Source: Nonomuraea cavernae (GTDB lineage Bacteria > Actinomycetota > Actinomycetes > Streptosporangiales > Streptosporangiaceae). From it: a stretch of 64,000 nt of DNA. Position 1 is the stretch's first letter. Each line of letters starts with the position of its first letter. Below the pieces are notes generated by a model, which saw nothing but the letters and a program-made list of their open reading frames with translations, was not told the origin of the DNA and did no database searches. The stretch is taken from the NCBI RefSeq assembly GCF_014646355.1, contig NZ_BMNH01000012.1:1-64000 (forward strand). Direction: 5' to 3'. The translations under genes and the position numbers were made by a program. Positions 33,630-42,787 of the stretch are shown piece by piece.

Positions 33630-33867
33630 CCGCTCATCTCCCTCGTACGCCACGCCGGAACGGCAAGACCCTATCGCGTTCGAGCACCCAGGCTACTGGG
33701 CTCGAACACCCTGATCATGCCGCCACGTCGGCCACGGCCCTTCCCAGCCCGTCGTGAGCCCCCTCGATCCGTTCGCCCGCGGCTCCGCGACCACCGGCCG
33801 GCGCGGCTCCTCCGGGGTCCTCCCCTCCCGGGTCGTGCCCGATGAGCCCGCCGTGCCGGGGCCGGGG

Positions 33868-35181
33868 TCAGGAGCCGCGGAGGAAGTCGCGGATCCGGGC
33901 CCAGCGGTCGGCCACCGGGGCCTCGGCGCCGTGCTTGGTGGGCCGGTAGTAGCGCTGGCCGCGGATCTGCTCGGGGGCGTAGTCCTGGCGGACCAGGCCG
34001 TGGTCGAAGTCGTGGGGATACTGGTAGCCCTCGCCGTGGCCGAGCTTGGCGGCGCCAGGGTAGTGGCCGTCGCGCAGGTGGCCGGGCACCTGGCCGATGA
34101 GGCCGCGCCGCACGTCGCCGACTGCCTCGCCGATCGCCTTGACGACGGCGTTGGACTTGGGCGCCAGCGCGCAGTGGATGACCGCGTGGGCGAGGTTGAT
34201 CTGCCCCTCGGGCAGGCCGATGAGCTGCACGGCCTGCGCCGCGGCGACGGCGGTCTGCAGGCAGGTGGGGTCGGCCATGCCGACGTCCTCGGAGGCGAAG
34301 ATGACGATGCGCCGGGCGAGGAAGCGGGGATCCTCGCCGGCCTCGATCATGCGGGCGAGGTAGTGGAGCGCGGCGTCGGCGTCGGAGCCGCGCATCGACT
34401 TGATGAACGCGCTGATCACGTCGTAGTGCTGGTCGCCCTGCCGGTCGTAGCGGACGGCCGCCTTGTCGACGGCCTTCTCCACCATCTCGACGGTGATGGT
34501 GTCCTCGCCGGAGCCGGTCAGCAGCGCGGCGGCCTCGAGGTAGGTCAGGGAGCGGCGGGCGTCGCCGCCGGCCAGGCGTACGAGATGGTCGAGGGCCTGG
34601 GGGGCGACGGTGGCGCGGCCGCCGAGGCCGCGCTCGTCGGACGCCGCGCGCTCCAGGACGACGCGGACGTCGTCGTCGGACAGGGACTCCAGCGTGAGCA
34701 GCAGCGAGCGCGACAGCAGTGGGGAGATGACCGAGAAGAACGGGTTCTCGGTGGTGGCGCCGATGAAGGTGACCCAGCGGTTCTCGACGGCGGGCAGCAG
34801 CGCGTCCTGCTGGGCCTTGTTGAAGCGGTGCACCTCGTCGACGAAGAGCACCGTCTGGCGGCCGGTCATGCCCAGCTCGCGGCGGGCGGTGTCGATGGCG
34901 GCGCGGACGTCCTTGACCCCGGCCGAGACGGCGGAGATCTCGACGAAGCGGCGTTTGGTGACATTGGACACCACGTAGGCCAGCGTGGTCTTGCCGGTGC
35001 CGGGCGGCCCCCACAGGAAGAGCGACATCGGCGCCTCGCTCTCGACGAGCCGGCGCAGCGGGGTGCCGGGACCGAGCAGGTGGCGCTGGCCGATCACCTC
35101 GTCGAGCGTGCGCGGCCGCATCCGGACCGCCAGGGGCTGGGGTGTGGCCTCCTCAGCAGCCGAATCGAACAGACTCTCCAC
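33868..35181 (-). CDS. rarA: Replication-associated recombination protein RarA (MgsA)
   Basis: Clamp-loader-like AAA+ ATPase that acts at stalled replication forks and binds SSB. The 437-residue protein has MRPRTLDEVIGQRHLLGPG near the N-terminus, Walker A GPPGTGKT (58-65) and Walker B LFVDEVHRF. Sensor 1 is GATTENPFF, and the arginine finger region and C-terminal tetramerisation part run from about 260 on, including AFIKSMRGSDADAALHYLARM and ARRIVIFASEDVGMADP. The first 19 residues are a short acidic lead. It is separated from DUF948 by 238 bases with no gene, and starts nine bases from the end of the DUF2231 gene. Confidence 0.95.
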   Translation of the reverse strand: MESLFDSAAEEATPQPLAVRMRPRTLDEVIGQRHLLGPGTPLRRLVESEAPMSLFLWGPPGTGKTTLAYVVSNVTKRRFVEISAVSAGVKDVRAAIDTARRELGMTGRQTVLFVDEVHRFNKAQQDALLPAVENRWVTFIGATTENPFFSVISPLLSRSLLLTLESLSDDDVRVVLERAASDERGLGGRATVAPQALDHLVRLAGGDARRSLTYLEAAALLTGSGEDTITVEMVEKAVDKAAVRYDRQGDQHYDVISAFIKSMRGSDADAALHYLARMIEAGEDPRFLARRIVIFASEDVGMADPTCLQTAVAAAQAVQLIGLPEGQINLAHAVIHCALAPKSNAVVKAIGEAVGDVRRGLIGQVPGHLRDGHYPGAAKLGHGEGYQYPHDFDHGLVRQDYAPEQIRGQRYYRPTKHGAEAPVADRWARIRDFLRGS

Positions 35182-35190
35182 AACGCGAGA

Positions 35191-35670
35191 TTACACGGCC
35201 CATACGGCTCTCGCTCCCGAGTCCCCGGCGCGGAAGACGTAGTAGCCGACGACCGCGGCCAGCGCCACGGTCACGGCCGACACGACGGTGGTGGCCGTGC
35301 GGCCGAACCTTTCGCCGACCGTGTCGCGCGCGGACGTGGTGCCGTAGACCAGCAGCAGCGCGGCGGCGGACAACCCGGCGACGGACAGCAGCAGCGGGGT
35401 GGCGAAGCTCTGGTGGCTCGCGATCCGCTCGCCCAGCAGGCCGTCCGCGGTGGCGAAGCGGGCCGCCTTCAGCGCCTCGCCGCTCTGCCTGGCCGTGAAG
35501 ACCGCGACCGGCGCGGCCAGGGAGAGCAGCACCACCGCCCACGACAGCACCGGACGCCGGCGGGGCAGCAGCGCGTAGGCCACGGCGACGGCGGCGAGGA
35601 GGGGGGTCAGCACGACGGCGAAGTGGATGATCAGCGGATGGGCGGGCAGGCCGAGGATCTCGTCGAACAT
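35191..35670 (-). CDS. DUF2231 membrane protein
   Basis: A 159-residue protein with four hydrophobic segments and the typical opening MFDEILGLPAHPLIIHFAVVLTPLLAAVAVAYALL (HPLxxHFxxVLxP pattern) of DUF2231 proteins. Members are predicted heme- or metal-linked membrane proteins of unknown role. The start has AAGGAG six bases upstream. It lies upstream of rarA with a nine-base gap and is likely cotranscribed; it is divergent from the first cyclophilin gene. Confidence 0.85.
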   Translation of the reverse strand: MFDEILGLPAHPLIIHFAVVLTPLLAAVAVAYALLPRRRPVLSWAVVLLSLAAPVAVFTARQSGEALKAARFATADGLLGERIASHQSFATPLLLSVAGLSAAALLLVYGTTSARDTVGERFGRTATTVVSAVTVALAAVVGYYVFRAGDSGARAVWAV

Positions 35671-35856
35671 GCGCGGCTCCTTAGTTCTCATTTCAACTAC
35701 GTCTGGCAGAACGATATGGTTCGCACCCACCCACTGCCATTCGCAGCCCGCCGGCACCCCTGATCGGTTTTCGTCACTTACGTCCAGCACATTCAAGGGC
35801 CGGTAGCATTCGCGGAGTTGTTTGGTCATGTGTAGGCAAAAATGGAGGACATACCC

Positions 35857-36735
35857 GTGAGCGCCGACGACCGCCAGAGCGAGCTGGCGCGCGAGCACAA
35901 GGAGCGGCAGGCGCAGCGTGCGGCCGAGCAGTCCGCCAAGTCCAAGCGGAACACCTTCATCGGCGCGGGACTGGCCGTCGTCGTGGTGGCCGGCGGCATC
36001 TTCGCCGCGACCACGCTGGTCGGCAAGGACACCGGCACCCCTGTGGCGTCCGAGAGCACGCCGTCGGCCTCGGCCCCGCCTGCGGAGTTGCCGACCGCCG
36101 CTCCCACCGCGACCGGCCCCGTCACCTGCACCTACAAGCGGGACACCGCCGACGTCCCGATGAAGTACGTGGGCATGCCGGGCTCCAAGCCCAACATGAA
36201 GCTGAAGACGATGACCATCGCCACCAACCACGGCGACATCGTCATCGACGTCGACCCGGCCGCGACGCCCTGCTCGGTCAACTCGATGGCCTTCCTGGCC
36301 AAGAAGAACTTCTACAACAACACCAAGTGCCACCGGCTGGTGACCCCTGAGGTGTCGGGGCTGTTCCTGCTGCAGTGCGGCGACCCCAAGGCCAAGGCCG
36401 ACGGCAAGAACCCGACGGACGGCCAGGGCACGGCGGGCTACGTCTTCCAGGACGAGGCCGTCGGCGCGGTCCCCTACACGCGCGGCGTGGTGTTCCTCAC
36501 GCAGCCGCAGGACGCGGCCGGCCAGAACAGCAGCCAGTTCGCCATCTCGCTGTCGGACGAGAACGCGCAGCTTGAGCCGCAGTTCTCGGTGCTCGGCATG
36601 GTGCGCTCGGGCCTGGAGATCATCGACAAGGTGGCCAAGGACGGCGTCATCGTCAACGACGACGACATCACCGGCGACGGCGGCTCCACCGCGCCGAAGA
36701 ACCCCATCATCATCAAGAAGGTCACGGTCCGCTGA
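35857..36735 (+). CDS. Membrane-anchored cyclophilin-type peptidyl-prolyl isomerase, copy 1
   Basis: A 292-residue protein. A charged N-terminal helix (DRQSELAREHKERQAQRAAEQSAKSKR) precedes one membrane span (about 35-54). A Ser/Pro/Thr-rich linker leads to an extracytoplasmic cyclophilin domain with KCHRLVTPE, LLQCGDP, TAGYVFQDE and NSSQFAISLSD. The Arg in CHR and the QCGDP segment correspond to active-site positions of cyclophilins; the aromatic after CHRL is replaced, so activity is not certain. The start is the GTG at 35857, with GGAGG eight bases upstream. It converges with aspS on a strong terminator. A second paralogue lies at 40615. Confidence 0.88.
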   Translation: MSADDRQSELAREHKERQAQRAAEQSAKSKRNTFIGAGLAVVVVAGGIFAATTLVGKDTGTPVASESTPSASAPPAELPTAAPTATGPVTCTYKRDTADVPMKYVGMPGSKPNMKLKTMTIATNHGDIVIDVDPAATPCSVNSMAFLAKKNFYNNTKCHRLVTPEVSGLFLLQCGDPKAKADGKNPTDGQGTAGYVFQDEAVGAVPYTRGVVFLTQPQDAAGQNSSQFAISLSDENAQLEPQFSVLGMVRSGLEIIDKVAKDGVIVNDDDITGDGGSTAPKNPIIIKKVTVR

Positions 36736-36747
36736 CCTCCCTGGCAG

Positions 36748-36789
36748 GACGACGGCCGCCTCCCCCGCTGAAGGGAGGCGGCCGTCGTC
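36748..36789. terminator. Strong bidirectional terminator
   Basis: A perfect 17-base stem (36748-36764 with 36773-36789), very GC-rich, with an 8-base loop. It stands between the convergent cyclophilin and aspS genes. Confidence 0.92.
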
Positions 36790-36805
36790 GTGCCGGGAGC
36801 GGAGG

Positions 36806-38539
36806 CTAGACCGCCTTCGGCTGGGCGTCGATGCCCGCCTCCTTGCGCTGCTCGGCGGTGATGGGCGTCGGGGCGCCGGTGAGCGGGTCGAAGCCGGAGG
36901 CCGTCTTGGGGAAGGCGATCACGTCGCGGATCGACTCGCCGCCGCACAGCAGCATGCAGATGCGGTCCCAGCCGTAGGCGATGCCTCCGTGCGGGGGCGG
37001 GCCGAACTTGAACGCCTCCAGCAGGAAGCCGAACTTGCTCTCGGCCTCCTCCTTGGAGATGCCGAGCACGTCGAAGACGCGCTGCTGCATCTCGGCGCGG
37101 TGGATCCGGATCGAGCCGCCGCCGATCTCCATGCCGTTGCAGACCATGTCGTAGGCGTAGGCCAGGGCCTCGCCGGGGTGGTCCTGGAAGGTCTCGGCCC
37201 ACTCGGGCTTGGGCCCGGTGAACGGGTGGTGCACGGCGGTCCAGCCGCCCTCGCCGTCCTCCTCGAACATGGGCGCGTCGACGATCCACAGGAACGACCA
37301 CAGGGACTCGTCGATCAGCCCGCGGCGGCGGCCGATCTCCAGCCGGGCGGCTCCCAGCAACTCGCGGGAGGCGTGGCGGGCACCCGCGGCGAAGAAGACG
37401 GCGTCGCCCGGCTTCGCGCCCACGAACTCGGCCAGGCCGGACAGCTCCTGCTCCGACAGGTTCTTGGCGACCGGGCCGCCGAGGGTGCCGTCGTCCTGCA
37501 CGAGCACGTAGGCCAGGCCCCTGGCGCCGCGTGAGCGGGCCCACTCCTGCCAGCCGTCGAGCTCCTTGCGGGTCTGCGAGGCCCCCTGGGGCATGACGAC
37601 CGCGCCCACGTAGTCGGCCTGGAACACCCGGAACGAGGTGCCGGCGAAGTAGTCGGTCATCTCGACGAGCTCCTGGCCGAAGCGCAGGTCGGGCTTGTCG
37701 GAACCGTAGCGGGCCATCGCGTCGGCGTAGGTCATGCGCGGCAGCGGCATCGGGATCTCGACGCCGAGGATGTCGCGCCAGAGGCGTCCGATCAGCTTCT
37801 CGCCGACCGCGATGACGTCCTCCTGGTCGACGAACGACATCTCGACGTCGATCTGGGTGAACTCCGGCTGCCGGTCGGCGCGCAGGTCCTCGTCGCGGTA
37901 GCAGCGGGCCAGCTGGTAGTAGCGCTCCAGCCCGCCCACCTGCAGCAGCTGCTTGAACAGCTGCGGCGACTGCGGCAGGGCGTACCAGCTGCCGGGCTGC
38001 AGCCGCACCGGGACCAGGAAGTCACGGGCGCCCTCGGGCGTGGACCGGGTCATCGTCGGCGTGTCGACGTAGACGAAGCCGAGCTCGTCCATCACCTCGT
38101 TGGCCAGGAAGGTGGCCTTGGAGCGGATCCGCAGCGACTGGGCCACCTGCTGGCGGCGGATGTCGAGGTAGCGGTACTTGAGCCTGGCCTCCTCGGACAC
38201 GCCCACGTTGCCCTCGATCGGGAACGGCAGCGGCGCCGACTCGCTGAGCACCTCGACCGTGTCGGCCACGACCTCGATCGCGCCGGTGGGCAGGTCGGGG
38301 TTGGCGTTGCCCTCGGGCCTGACCCTGACCTCGCCGATCACCTTCACGCAGTATTCGGCGCGCAGGTCGTGGGCGTGGTCCTCCTCGCGGAAGACCACCT
38401 GCGCCGAGCCCGAGGCGTCACGCAGGTCGATGAAGACCACGCCACCGTGATCACGGCGCCGGGCCACCCATCCCGCGAGCGTCACCTGCTGCCCGGCGTG
38501 CTCCTCTCGGAGCGACCCTGCCGTATGCGTGCGGATCAC
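36806..38539 (-). CDS. aspS: Aspartate--tRNA ligase
   Basis: Bacterial-type AspRS, 577 residues. The N-terminal OB-fold anticodon domain (about 1-105) contains VTLAGWVARRRDHGGVVFIDLRDASG. The class II core has FVYVDTPTMTRSTPEGARDFLVP (motif 1 region), YYQLARCYRDEDLRADRQPEFTQIDVEMSF (motif 2) and HGGIAYGWDRICMLL (motif 3). A bacterial GAD insertion domain is present. Whether it also charges tRNA-Asn cannot be seen without the rest of the genome. The GTG start at 38539 overlaps the hisS stop (GTGA), tying the two synthetases in one operon with the upstream MBL hydrolase gene. Confidence 0.96.
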   Translation of the reverse strand: MIRTHTAGSLREEHAGQQVTLAGWVARRRDHGGVVFIDLRDASGSAQVVFREEDHAHDLRAEYCVKVIGEVRVRPEGNANPDLPTGAIEVVADTVEVLSESAPLPFPIEGNVGVSEEARLKYRYLDIRRQQVAQSLRIRSKATFLANEVMDELGFVYVDTPTMTRSTPEGARDFLVPVRLQPGSWYALPQSPQLFKQLLQVGGLERYYQLARCYRDEDLRADRQPEFTQIDVEMSFVDQEDVIAVGEKLIGRLWRDILGVEIPMPLPRMTYADAMARYGSDKPDLRFGQELVEMTDYFAGTSFRVFQADYVGAVVMPQGASQTRKELDGWQEWARSRGARGLAYVLVQDDGTLGGPVAKNLSEQELSGLAEFVGAKPGDAVFFAAGARHASRELLGAARLEIGRRRGLIDESLWSFLWIVDAPMFEEDGEGGWTAVHHPFTGPKPEWAETFQDHPGEALAYAYDMVCNGMEIGGGSIRIHRAEMQQRVFDVLGISKEEAESKFGFLLEAFKFGPPPHGGIAYGWDRICMLLCGGESIRDVIAFPKTASGFDPLTGAPTPITAEQRKEAGIDAQPKAV

Positions 38540-39795
38540 TGCACTTTCCCCTTCAGAATGTCGGCGACCTGGGCCAGCGGCACCTCGGTCTGCTCAGCGG
38601 TGGTCAGGTCCTTCAGTTGTACGGCCTGCGCGGCCAGGTCACGCTCACCGAGGATCAGCGCGAAGCGGGCGCCCGAGCGGTCGGCCCCCTTCATGCTGCC
38701 CTTCAGCCCCTTGCCGCCGAAGGCCATGTCGGCGCTGACGCCCGCCCGGCGCAGCTCGTCGACGAGCAGGAACATCCGCCGGCGCGCGTCGTCGCCCAGC
38801 GGGACACCGTACACCTGGACGTGCTCCTGCTCGGTGTCGGTGAGCAGTCCCTCGGCCTCCATGGCGAGGTAGGTGCGGTCGACTCCGAGCGCCCAGCCGA
38901 CACTGGGCAGCGGCGGGCCGCCGAGCATCTCGCTCAGCCCGTCGTAGCGGCCTCCGCCGCCGACCGCGGACTGCGAGCCGAGGCCGTCGTGCACGAACTC
39001 GAACGTGGTGCGGGTGTAGTAGTCGAGCCCGCGCACCAGCCGGGGGTCGTCGTCGAACGCGACGCCCGCGGCGCCCAGCAGCGACCGGACCTCCTCGTGG
39101 TAGGCCTTGCAGGCCGGGCACAGGTGGTCGGCGACCAGGGGCGCGCCGGTCAGCTGCGCCCGCACCTCGGGCCGCTTGTCGTCGAGCACCCGCAGCGGGT
39201 TGATCTCGACCCGGGACCGGGTGTCCTCGTCGAGGTCGAGACCGCGCAGGAAGGCCTGCAGCGCGGCCCGGTAGGCGGGCCGGCACGTCTTGTCGCCGAG
39301 CGAGTTGACCAGTAGCCGGACGCCCGTCAGCCCGAGCGAGGAGTAGCCCCGCGCGCCGAGGACGATCAGCTCGGCGTCGAGCGCCGGGTCCTCGGCGCCG
39401 AGGGCCTCGGCGCCGACCTGCCAGAAGTGGCGATAGCGCCCCTTCTGCGAGCGTTCATAGCGGAACTGGCTGCCGGAATACCACACCTTCACCGGCAGCC
39501 GGCCGTTGTGCAGGCCGTGCTGCAGCACCGCGCGCACGACCGGGGCGGTGCCCTCGGGGCGCAGCGTCAGCGAGCGGCCCGCCTTGTCGGGGAAGGTGTA
39601 CATCTCCTTGGAGACGATGTCGGTCGACTCGCCTACGCCCCTGGCGAACAGCTGGGTGTCCTCGAACACGGGCGTCTCGACATAGCCGTAGCCCGCCAGC
39701 CGCGCCGGGGCGGCGAGCGCCTCGCGGATCGCGAGAACCTGCTCGGAGCGGGGTGGCAGCCAGTCGAAGGTGCCCTTGGGTGCTTGGAAGCTCAT
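38536..39795 (-). CDS. hisS: Histidine--tRNA ligase
   Basis: Class II synthetase of 419 residues. MSFQAPKGTFDWLPP is the standard opening. TLRPEGTAPVVRAVLQHGL is motif 2-adjacent, with YRHFWQVGAEALG following. The HisRS-specific LVRGLDYYTRTTFEF and the motif 3 SVGWALGVDRTYLAME are also there. The C-terminal anticodon domain has the usual VPLGDDARRRMFLLVDELRRAG. It starts within the stop codon of the MBL hydrolase gene (TAATG) and ends overlapping aspS, so the three are translationally linked. Confidence 0.96.
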   Translation of the reverse strand: MSFQAPKGTFDWLPPRSEQVLAIREALAAPARLAGYGYVETPVFEDTQLFARGVGESTDIVSKEMYTFPDKAGRSLTLRPEGTAPVVRAVLQHGLHNGRLPVKVWYSGSQFRYERSQKGRYRHFWQVGAEALGAEDPALDAELIVLGARGYSSLGLTGVRLLVNSLGDKTCRPAYRAALQAFLRGLDLDEDTRSRVEINPLRVLDDKRPEVRAQLTGAPLVADHLCPACKAYHEEVRSLLGAAGVAFDDDPRLVRGLDYYTRTTFEFVHDGLGSQSAVGGGGRYDGLSEMLGGPPLPSVGWALGVDRTYLAMEAEGLLTDTEQEHVQVYGVPLGDDARRRMFLLVDELRRAGVSADMAFGGKGLKGSMKGADRSGARFALILGERDLAAQAVQLKDLTTAEQTEVPLAQVADILKGKVQ

Positions 39796-40475
39796 TAGAT
39801 CCCTCGTGTGGGACCGGCGTGCGGCGCGGCCTCCTTGAGATAAGGGTTGGTGGCGCGCTCGCGGCCGATCGTGGTCTGTGGTCCGTGGCCCGGCAGAACG
39901 ACCGTATCGTCCGGCAGCGGCAGGCACTTGGAGGCCAGGCTGCGCAGGATCGTCGGATAGTCGCCGCCCGGGAGGTCGGTGCGGCCGATGGAGCCGGCGA
40001 ACAACAGGTCACCCGAGAAGAGGATCTCGTCGCCGGGCGCCCGGAAGCTCACCGACCCCCTGGTATGGCCGGGTGTGTGGTCGACCACGAGCTCAAGGCC
40101 CGCCAGCCGCAGCTCGGCCCCGTCGGACAGCTCCCTGACGTCGTCGGGCTCGCTCAGTGTCAGGCCGCCGAACAGCTGCGTGGAGCCCGCCGACAGGCCC
40201 GCCGCCGGGTCGCTCAGCAGGTGGCGGTCGTCGGGGTGGATCCAGGCGGGCACGTCACGCGCGCCGCAGACCGGCGCCACCGACCAGACGTGGTCGAGGT
40301 GACCGTGGGTGAGCAGGACCGCGACCGGCTTCAGCCGGTGCTCGCGCAGCAGCTCGTCGACCCCGTCGACGGCGTCCTGACCAGGGTCGATGATCACGCA
40401 TTCCTCGCCGGAGGCGGGCGCGACGACGTAACAATTGGTCTGGAAGGCCCCTGCGGGGAAGCCGGCGATGAGCAT
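39795..40475 (-). CDS. MBL-fold hydrolase, glyoxalase II-like
   Basis: A 226-residue metallo-beta-lactamase fold protein. The metal site THGHLDH is present near residue 56, followed by a later HTPGHTRGSV and the Asp in LFSGDLLFAGSIGRTD. C-terminal PGHGPQTTIGRERATNPYL is typical of hydroxyacylglutathione hydrolase-like proteins. Actinomycetes use mycothiol rather than glutathione, so the thioester substrate is probably different. Its place directly before hisS, as I recall, is conserved in actinobacteria. The ATG start lacks a strong binding site. Its stop overlaps the start of hisS. Confidence 0.85.
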   Translation of the reverse strand: MLIAGFPAGAFQTNCYVVAPASGEECVIIDPGQDAVDGVDELLREHRLKPVAVLLTHGHLDHVWSVAPVCGARDVPAWIHPDDRHLLSDPAAGLSAGSTQLFGGLTLSEPDDVRELSDGAELRLAGLELVVDHTPGHTRGSVSFRAPGDEILFSGDLLFAGSIGRTDLPGGDYPTILRSLASKCLPLPDDTVVLPGHGPQTTIGRERATNPYLKEAAPHAGPTRGI

Positions 40476-40614
40476 CTGCCTCAGCTGATCTCGTCAAAAA
40501 AGCCAATGGGAATGTAACCGAAGGGTACCGGTGCGGGTCGCCGGGCTGCGAATCATTACCCATTGGCCGATACGATTCGCCCACCTCAGTTGATTCACTA
40601 TGGGAGGCAAAGCG

Positions 40615-41481
40615 GTGGCCACGGGGAAGGACCGGCAGAAGCAGCTGGCACGCGAGCACTACGAGCGGCAGCTGAAGAACCGTCGCGAGCGCGAGCAGCG
40701 TGCCAAGCGCACCGCGATCATCGGCTCCACCGTGGGAGTCGTGGTCGTCGTGGGCGGCATCGTGGCGGCGGTCGCGCTCATGGGCGGTGACCCCGGCACA
40801 GAGGCCGCGGCGACGCCCACGCAGCCGCCGACGGAGACGGCTCCGGCCTCACCCGCCGCGCAGCCCAAGCCGTACGACGCCAAGACCGGCACCTGCGGCT
40901 ACGTCGCCGACGCGGCGGGCGGCAAGGTCAAGGACGTGGGCATGCCGCCGGCGGAGGTGAAGCTCACGCCCGCCACGAAGACCATGACGCTCAAGACCAA
41001 CCTGGGCGACATCGTGGTCAAGCTCGACAACGCCAAGGCGCCCTGCACGGTCAACTCACTGGAGTTCCTGGCGGACAAGAAGTACTACGACGGCAGCAAG
41101 TGCCACCGGCTGGGCAGCGACAAGTTCCCGATGCTGCAGTGCGGCGACCCGTCCGCCAAGGCCGACGGCAAGAGCATGGACGGCTCGGGCGGCCCCGGCT
41201 ACGTCATGGTCGAGGAGAATCTGGAGGGCGCGACCTACAAGCGCGGCGTGATGGCGATGGCCAAGACCCAGGCGCCGGGCAGCACGGGCAGCCAGTTCTT
41301 CCTGGTCTACGGCGACATCGGTCTCACCCCGGATTACACCCCGGTGGGTACGATCACCAAGGGACTCGACATCCTGGACAAGGTGAACAAGGCGGGCGTC
41401 CTAGGCGATGCGGGCGACGGCACCGGAGCACCCAAGGAAACCATCGAAATCAAAGACGTGACAATCGCGGGCAAGGGCTGA
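40615..41481 (+). CDS. Membrane-anchored cyclophilin-type peptidyl-prolyl isomerase, copy 2
   Basis: A 288-residue paralogue of the protein at 35857. A basic N-terminal helix DRQKQLAREHYERQLKNRREREQRAKR comes first. A membrane span (about 30-52), a Pro/Thr/Ala-rich linker and an extracytoplasmic cyclophilin domain follow, with KCHRLGSDKFPMLQCGDPSA, GGPGYVMVEENLEGATYKRGVMAMAKTQAPGSTGSQFFLVYGD. The SQFFLVYGD segment is closer to canonical cyclophilins than in copy 1, so this copy is the likelier active isomerase. The start is the GTG at 40615 with GGGAGG seven bases upstream. It is divergent from the MBL-hisS-aspS operon and followed by DUF349. Confidence 0.9.
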   Translation: MATGKDRQKQLAREHYERQLKNRREREQRAKRTAIIGSTVGVVVVVGGIVAAVALMGGDPGTEAAATPTQPPTETAPASPAAQPKPYDAKTGTCGYVADAAGGKVKDVGMPPAEVKLTPATKTMTLKTNLGDIVVKLDNAKAPCTVNSLEFLADKKYYDGSKCHRLGSDKFPMLQCGDPSAKADGKSMDGSGGPGYVMVEENLEGATYKRGVMAMAKTQAPGSTGSQFFLVYGDIGLTPDYTPVGTITKGLDILDKVNKAGVLGDAGDGTGAPKETIEIKDVTIAGKG

Positions 41482-41543
41482 CGTAATACAAACTAGGGAC
41501 GAGTACGTCCCGAAGGGTCTGATGGAAAGTGCGGGAGGACACG

Positions 41544-42773
41544 GTGAGCACCGACCCGTGGGGCCGGGTAGACGACGACGGCACCGTCTACGTGCGTACG
41601 GCTGAGGGAGAGCGGGCCGTCGGCTCCTGGCAGGCCGGTGAACCCGAAGAGGCACTGGCATACTTCCATCGCAAGTTCGACGAGCTGGCCGGCCAGGTCA
41701 CGCTGCTCGAGCAGCGGGTCAAGGGCACCGATCTGGCCCCGGCGCAGGCCGAGGCGAGCATCGCCAAGCTGCGCGAGGCGGTCGCCGACGCCCACGCCGT
41801 CGGCGATCTCGCCGCGCTGACCGCCCGCCTCGACGGGCTGTCGGAGCTGGTCGCGCACCGCCGCGAGGAGGTCAAGGCGGCCCGCGAGCAGGCACGCGCG
41901 GAGGCCAAGGCGATCAAGGAGCGCATCGTCGCCGAGGCCGAGCGCATCGCCGACGAGACCACCCACTGGAAGTCGGGCGGCGAACGCCTGCGCCAGCTGG
42001 TCGAGGAGTGGAAGGCCGCCGACCGCATCGACCGGGTCACCGAGGCCGGGCTGTGGAAGCGGCTGTCGGCCGCTCGCACCGCCTTCGCCAAGCGGCGCAA
42101 GGTCTACTTCGCGGGTCTCGACGAGCAGCGCGAGGGCGTGCGCGCGGCCAAGGAGCGCATCGTCGAGGAGGCCGAGGCGATCGCCGGCTCCACCGACTGG
42201 GGCGCCACGGCGGCCGTCTACCGCGATCTGATGCAGCGCTGGAAGAGCGCCGGCCGGGCCTCTCGCGAGGCCGAGGACGAGCTGTGGGCCCGTTTCAAGG
42301 GCGCCCAGGACCACTTCTTCCAGGCGCGGTCGGCGGTGTTCGCCGAGCGCGACGCCTCGCTCGCGGCCAACGCCGAGGCCAAGGAGCAGCTGCTGGCCGA
42401 GGCCGAGAAGATCCTGCCGGTCACCGACGTACGCACCGCCCGGTCGGCGTTGCGGCACATCGTCGAGCGCTGGGAGGCCGCCGGGCCGGTGCCTCGCGAG
42501 CAGCGCGACCGGCTCGAAGGCGGGCTGCGCAAGGTGGACGACGCCGTGCGCAAGGCCGAGGACAACGAGTGGAAGCGGTCCAACCCCGAGGCCCGCGCCC
42601 GCGCGCAGAGCACGGTCGACCAGCTGCGCACCTCCATCGAGCAGTTGGAGAAGCGCCTGGCCAAGGCCGAGGCCGCCGGCCGTGCCAAGGACGTCAAGGA
42701 GGCCGAGGAGGCCCTCACGGCCCGCCGCTCCTGGCTGGAGGAGGCCGAGCGCACCCTGGCTGAGTTCAGCTGA
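41544..42773 (+). CDS. DUF349 repeat protein
   Basis: A 409-residue, almost wholly helical and charged protein. An N-terminal segment DPWGRVDDDGTVYVRTAEGERAVGSWQAGEPEEALAYFHRKFDEL is a small folded cap found in actinobacterial members. Three or so DUF349 repeats follow, each with a W-x8-W pattern (for example WKSGGERLRQLVEEWKAADRI and YRDLMQRWKSAGRASREAEDELWARFKGAQDHFF). The C-terminus is coiled coil (residues about 340-405). No enzyme motif is visible. The start is the GTG at 41544 with GGGAGG before it. It ends at a hairpin terminator and lies 62 bases after cyclophilin copy 2. Confidence 0.85.
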   Translation: MSTDPWGRVDDDGTVYVRTAEGERAVGSWQAGEPEEALAYFHRKFDELAGQVTLLEQRVKGTDLAPAQAEASIAKLREAVADAHAVGDLAALTARLDGLSELVAHRREEVKAAREQARAEAKAIKERIVAEAERIADETTHWKSGGERLRQLVEEWKAADRIDRVTEAGLWKRLSAARTAFAKRRKVYFAGLDEQREGVRAAKERIVEEAEAIAGSTDWGATAAVYRDLMQRWKSAGRASREAEDELWARFKGAQDHFFQARSAVFAERDASLAANAEAKEQLLAEAEKILPVTDVRTARSALRHIVERWEAAGPVPREQRDRLEGGLRKVDDAVRKAEDNEWKRSNPEARARAQSTVDQLRTSIEQLEKRLAKAEAAGRAKDVKEAEEALTARRSWLEEAERTLAEFS

Positions 42774-42787
42774 CCACAGGCGCCTCA

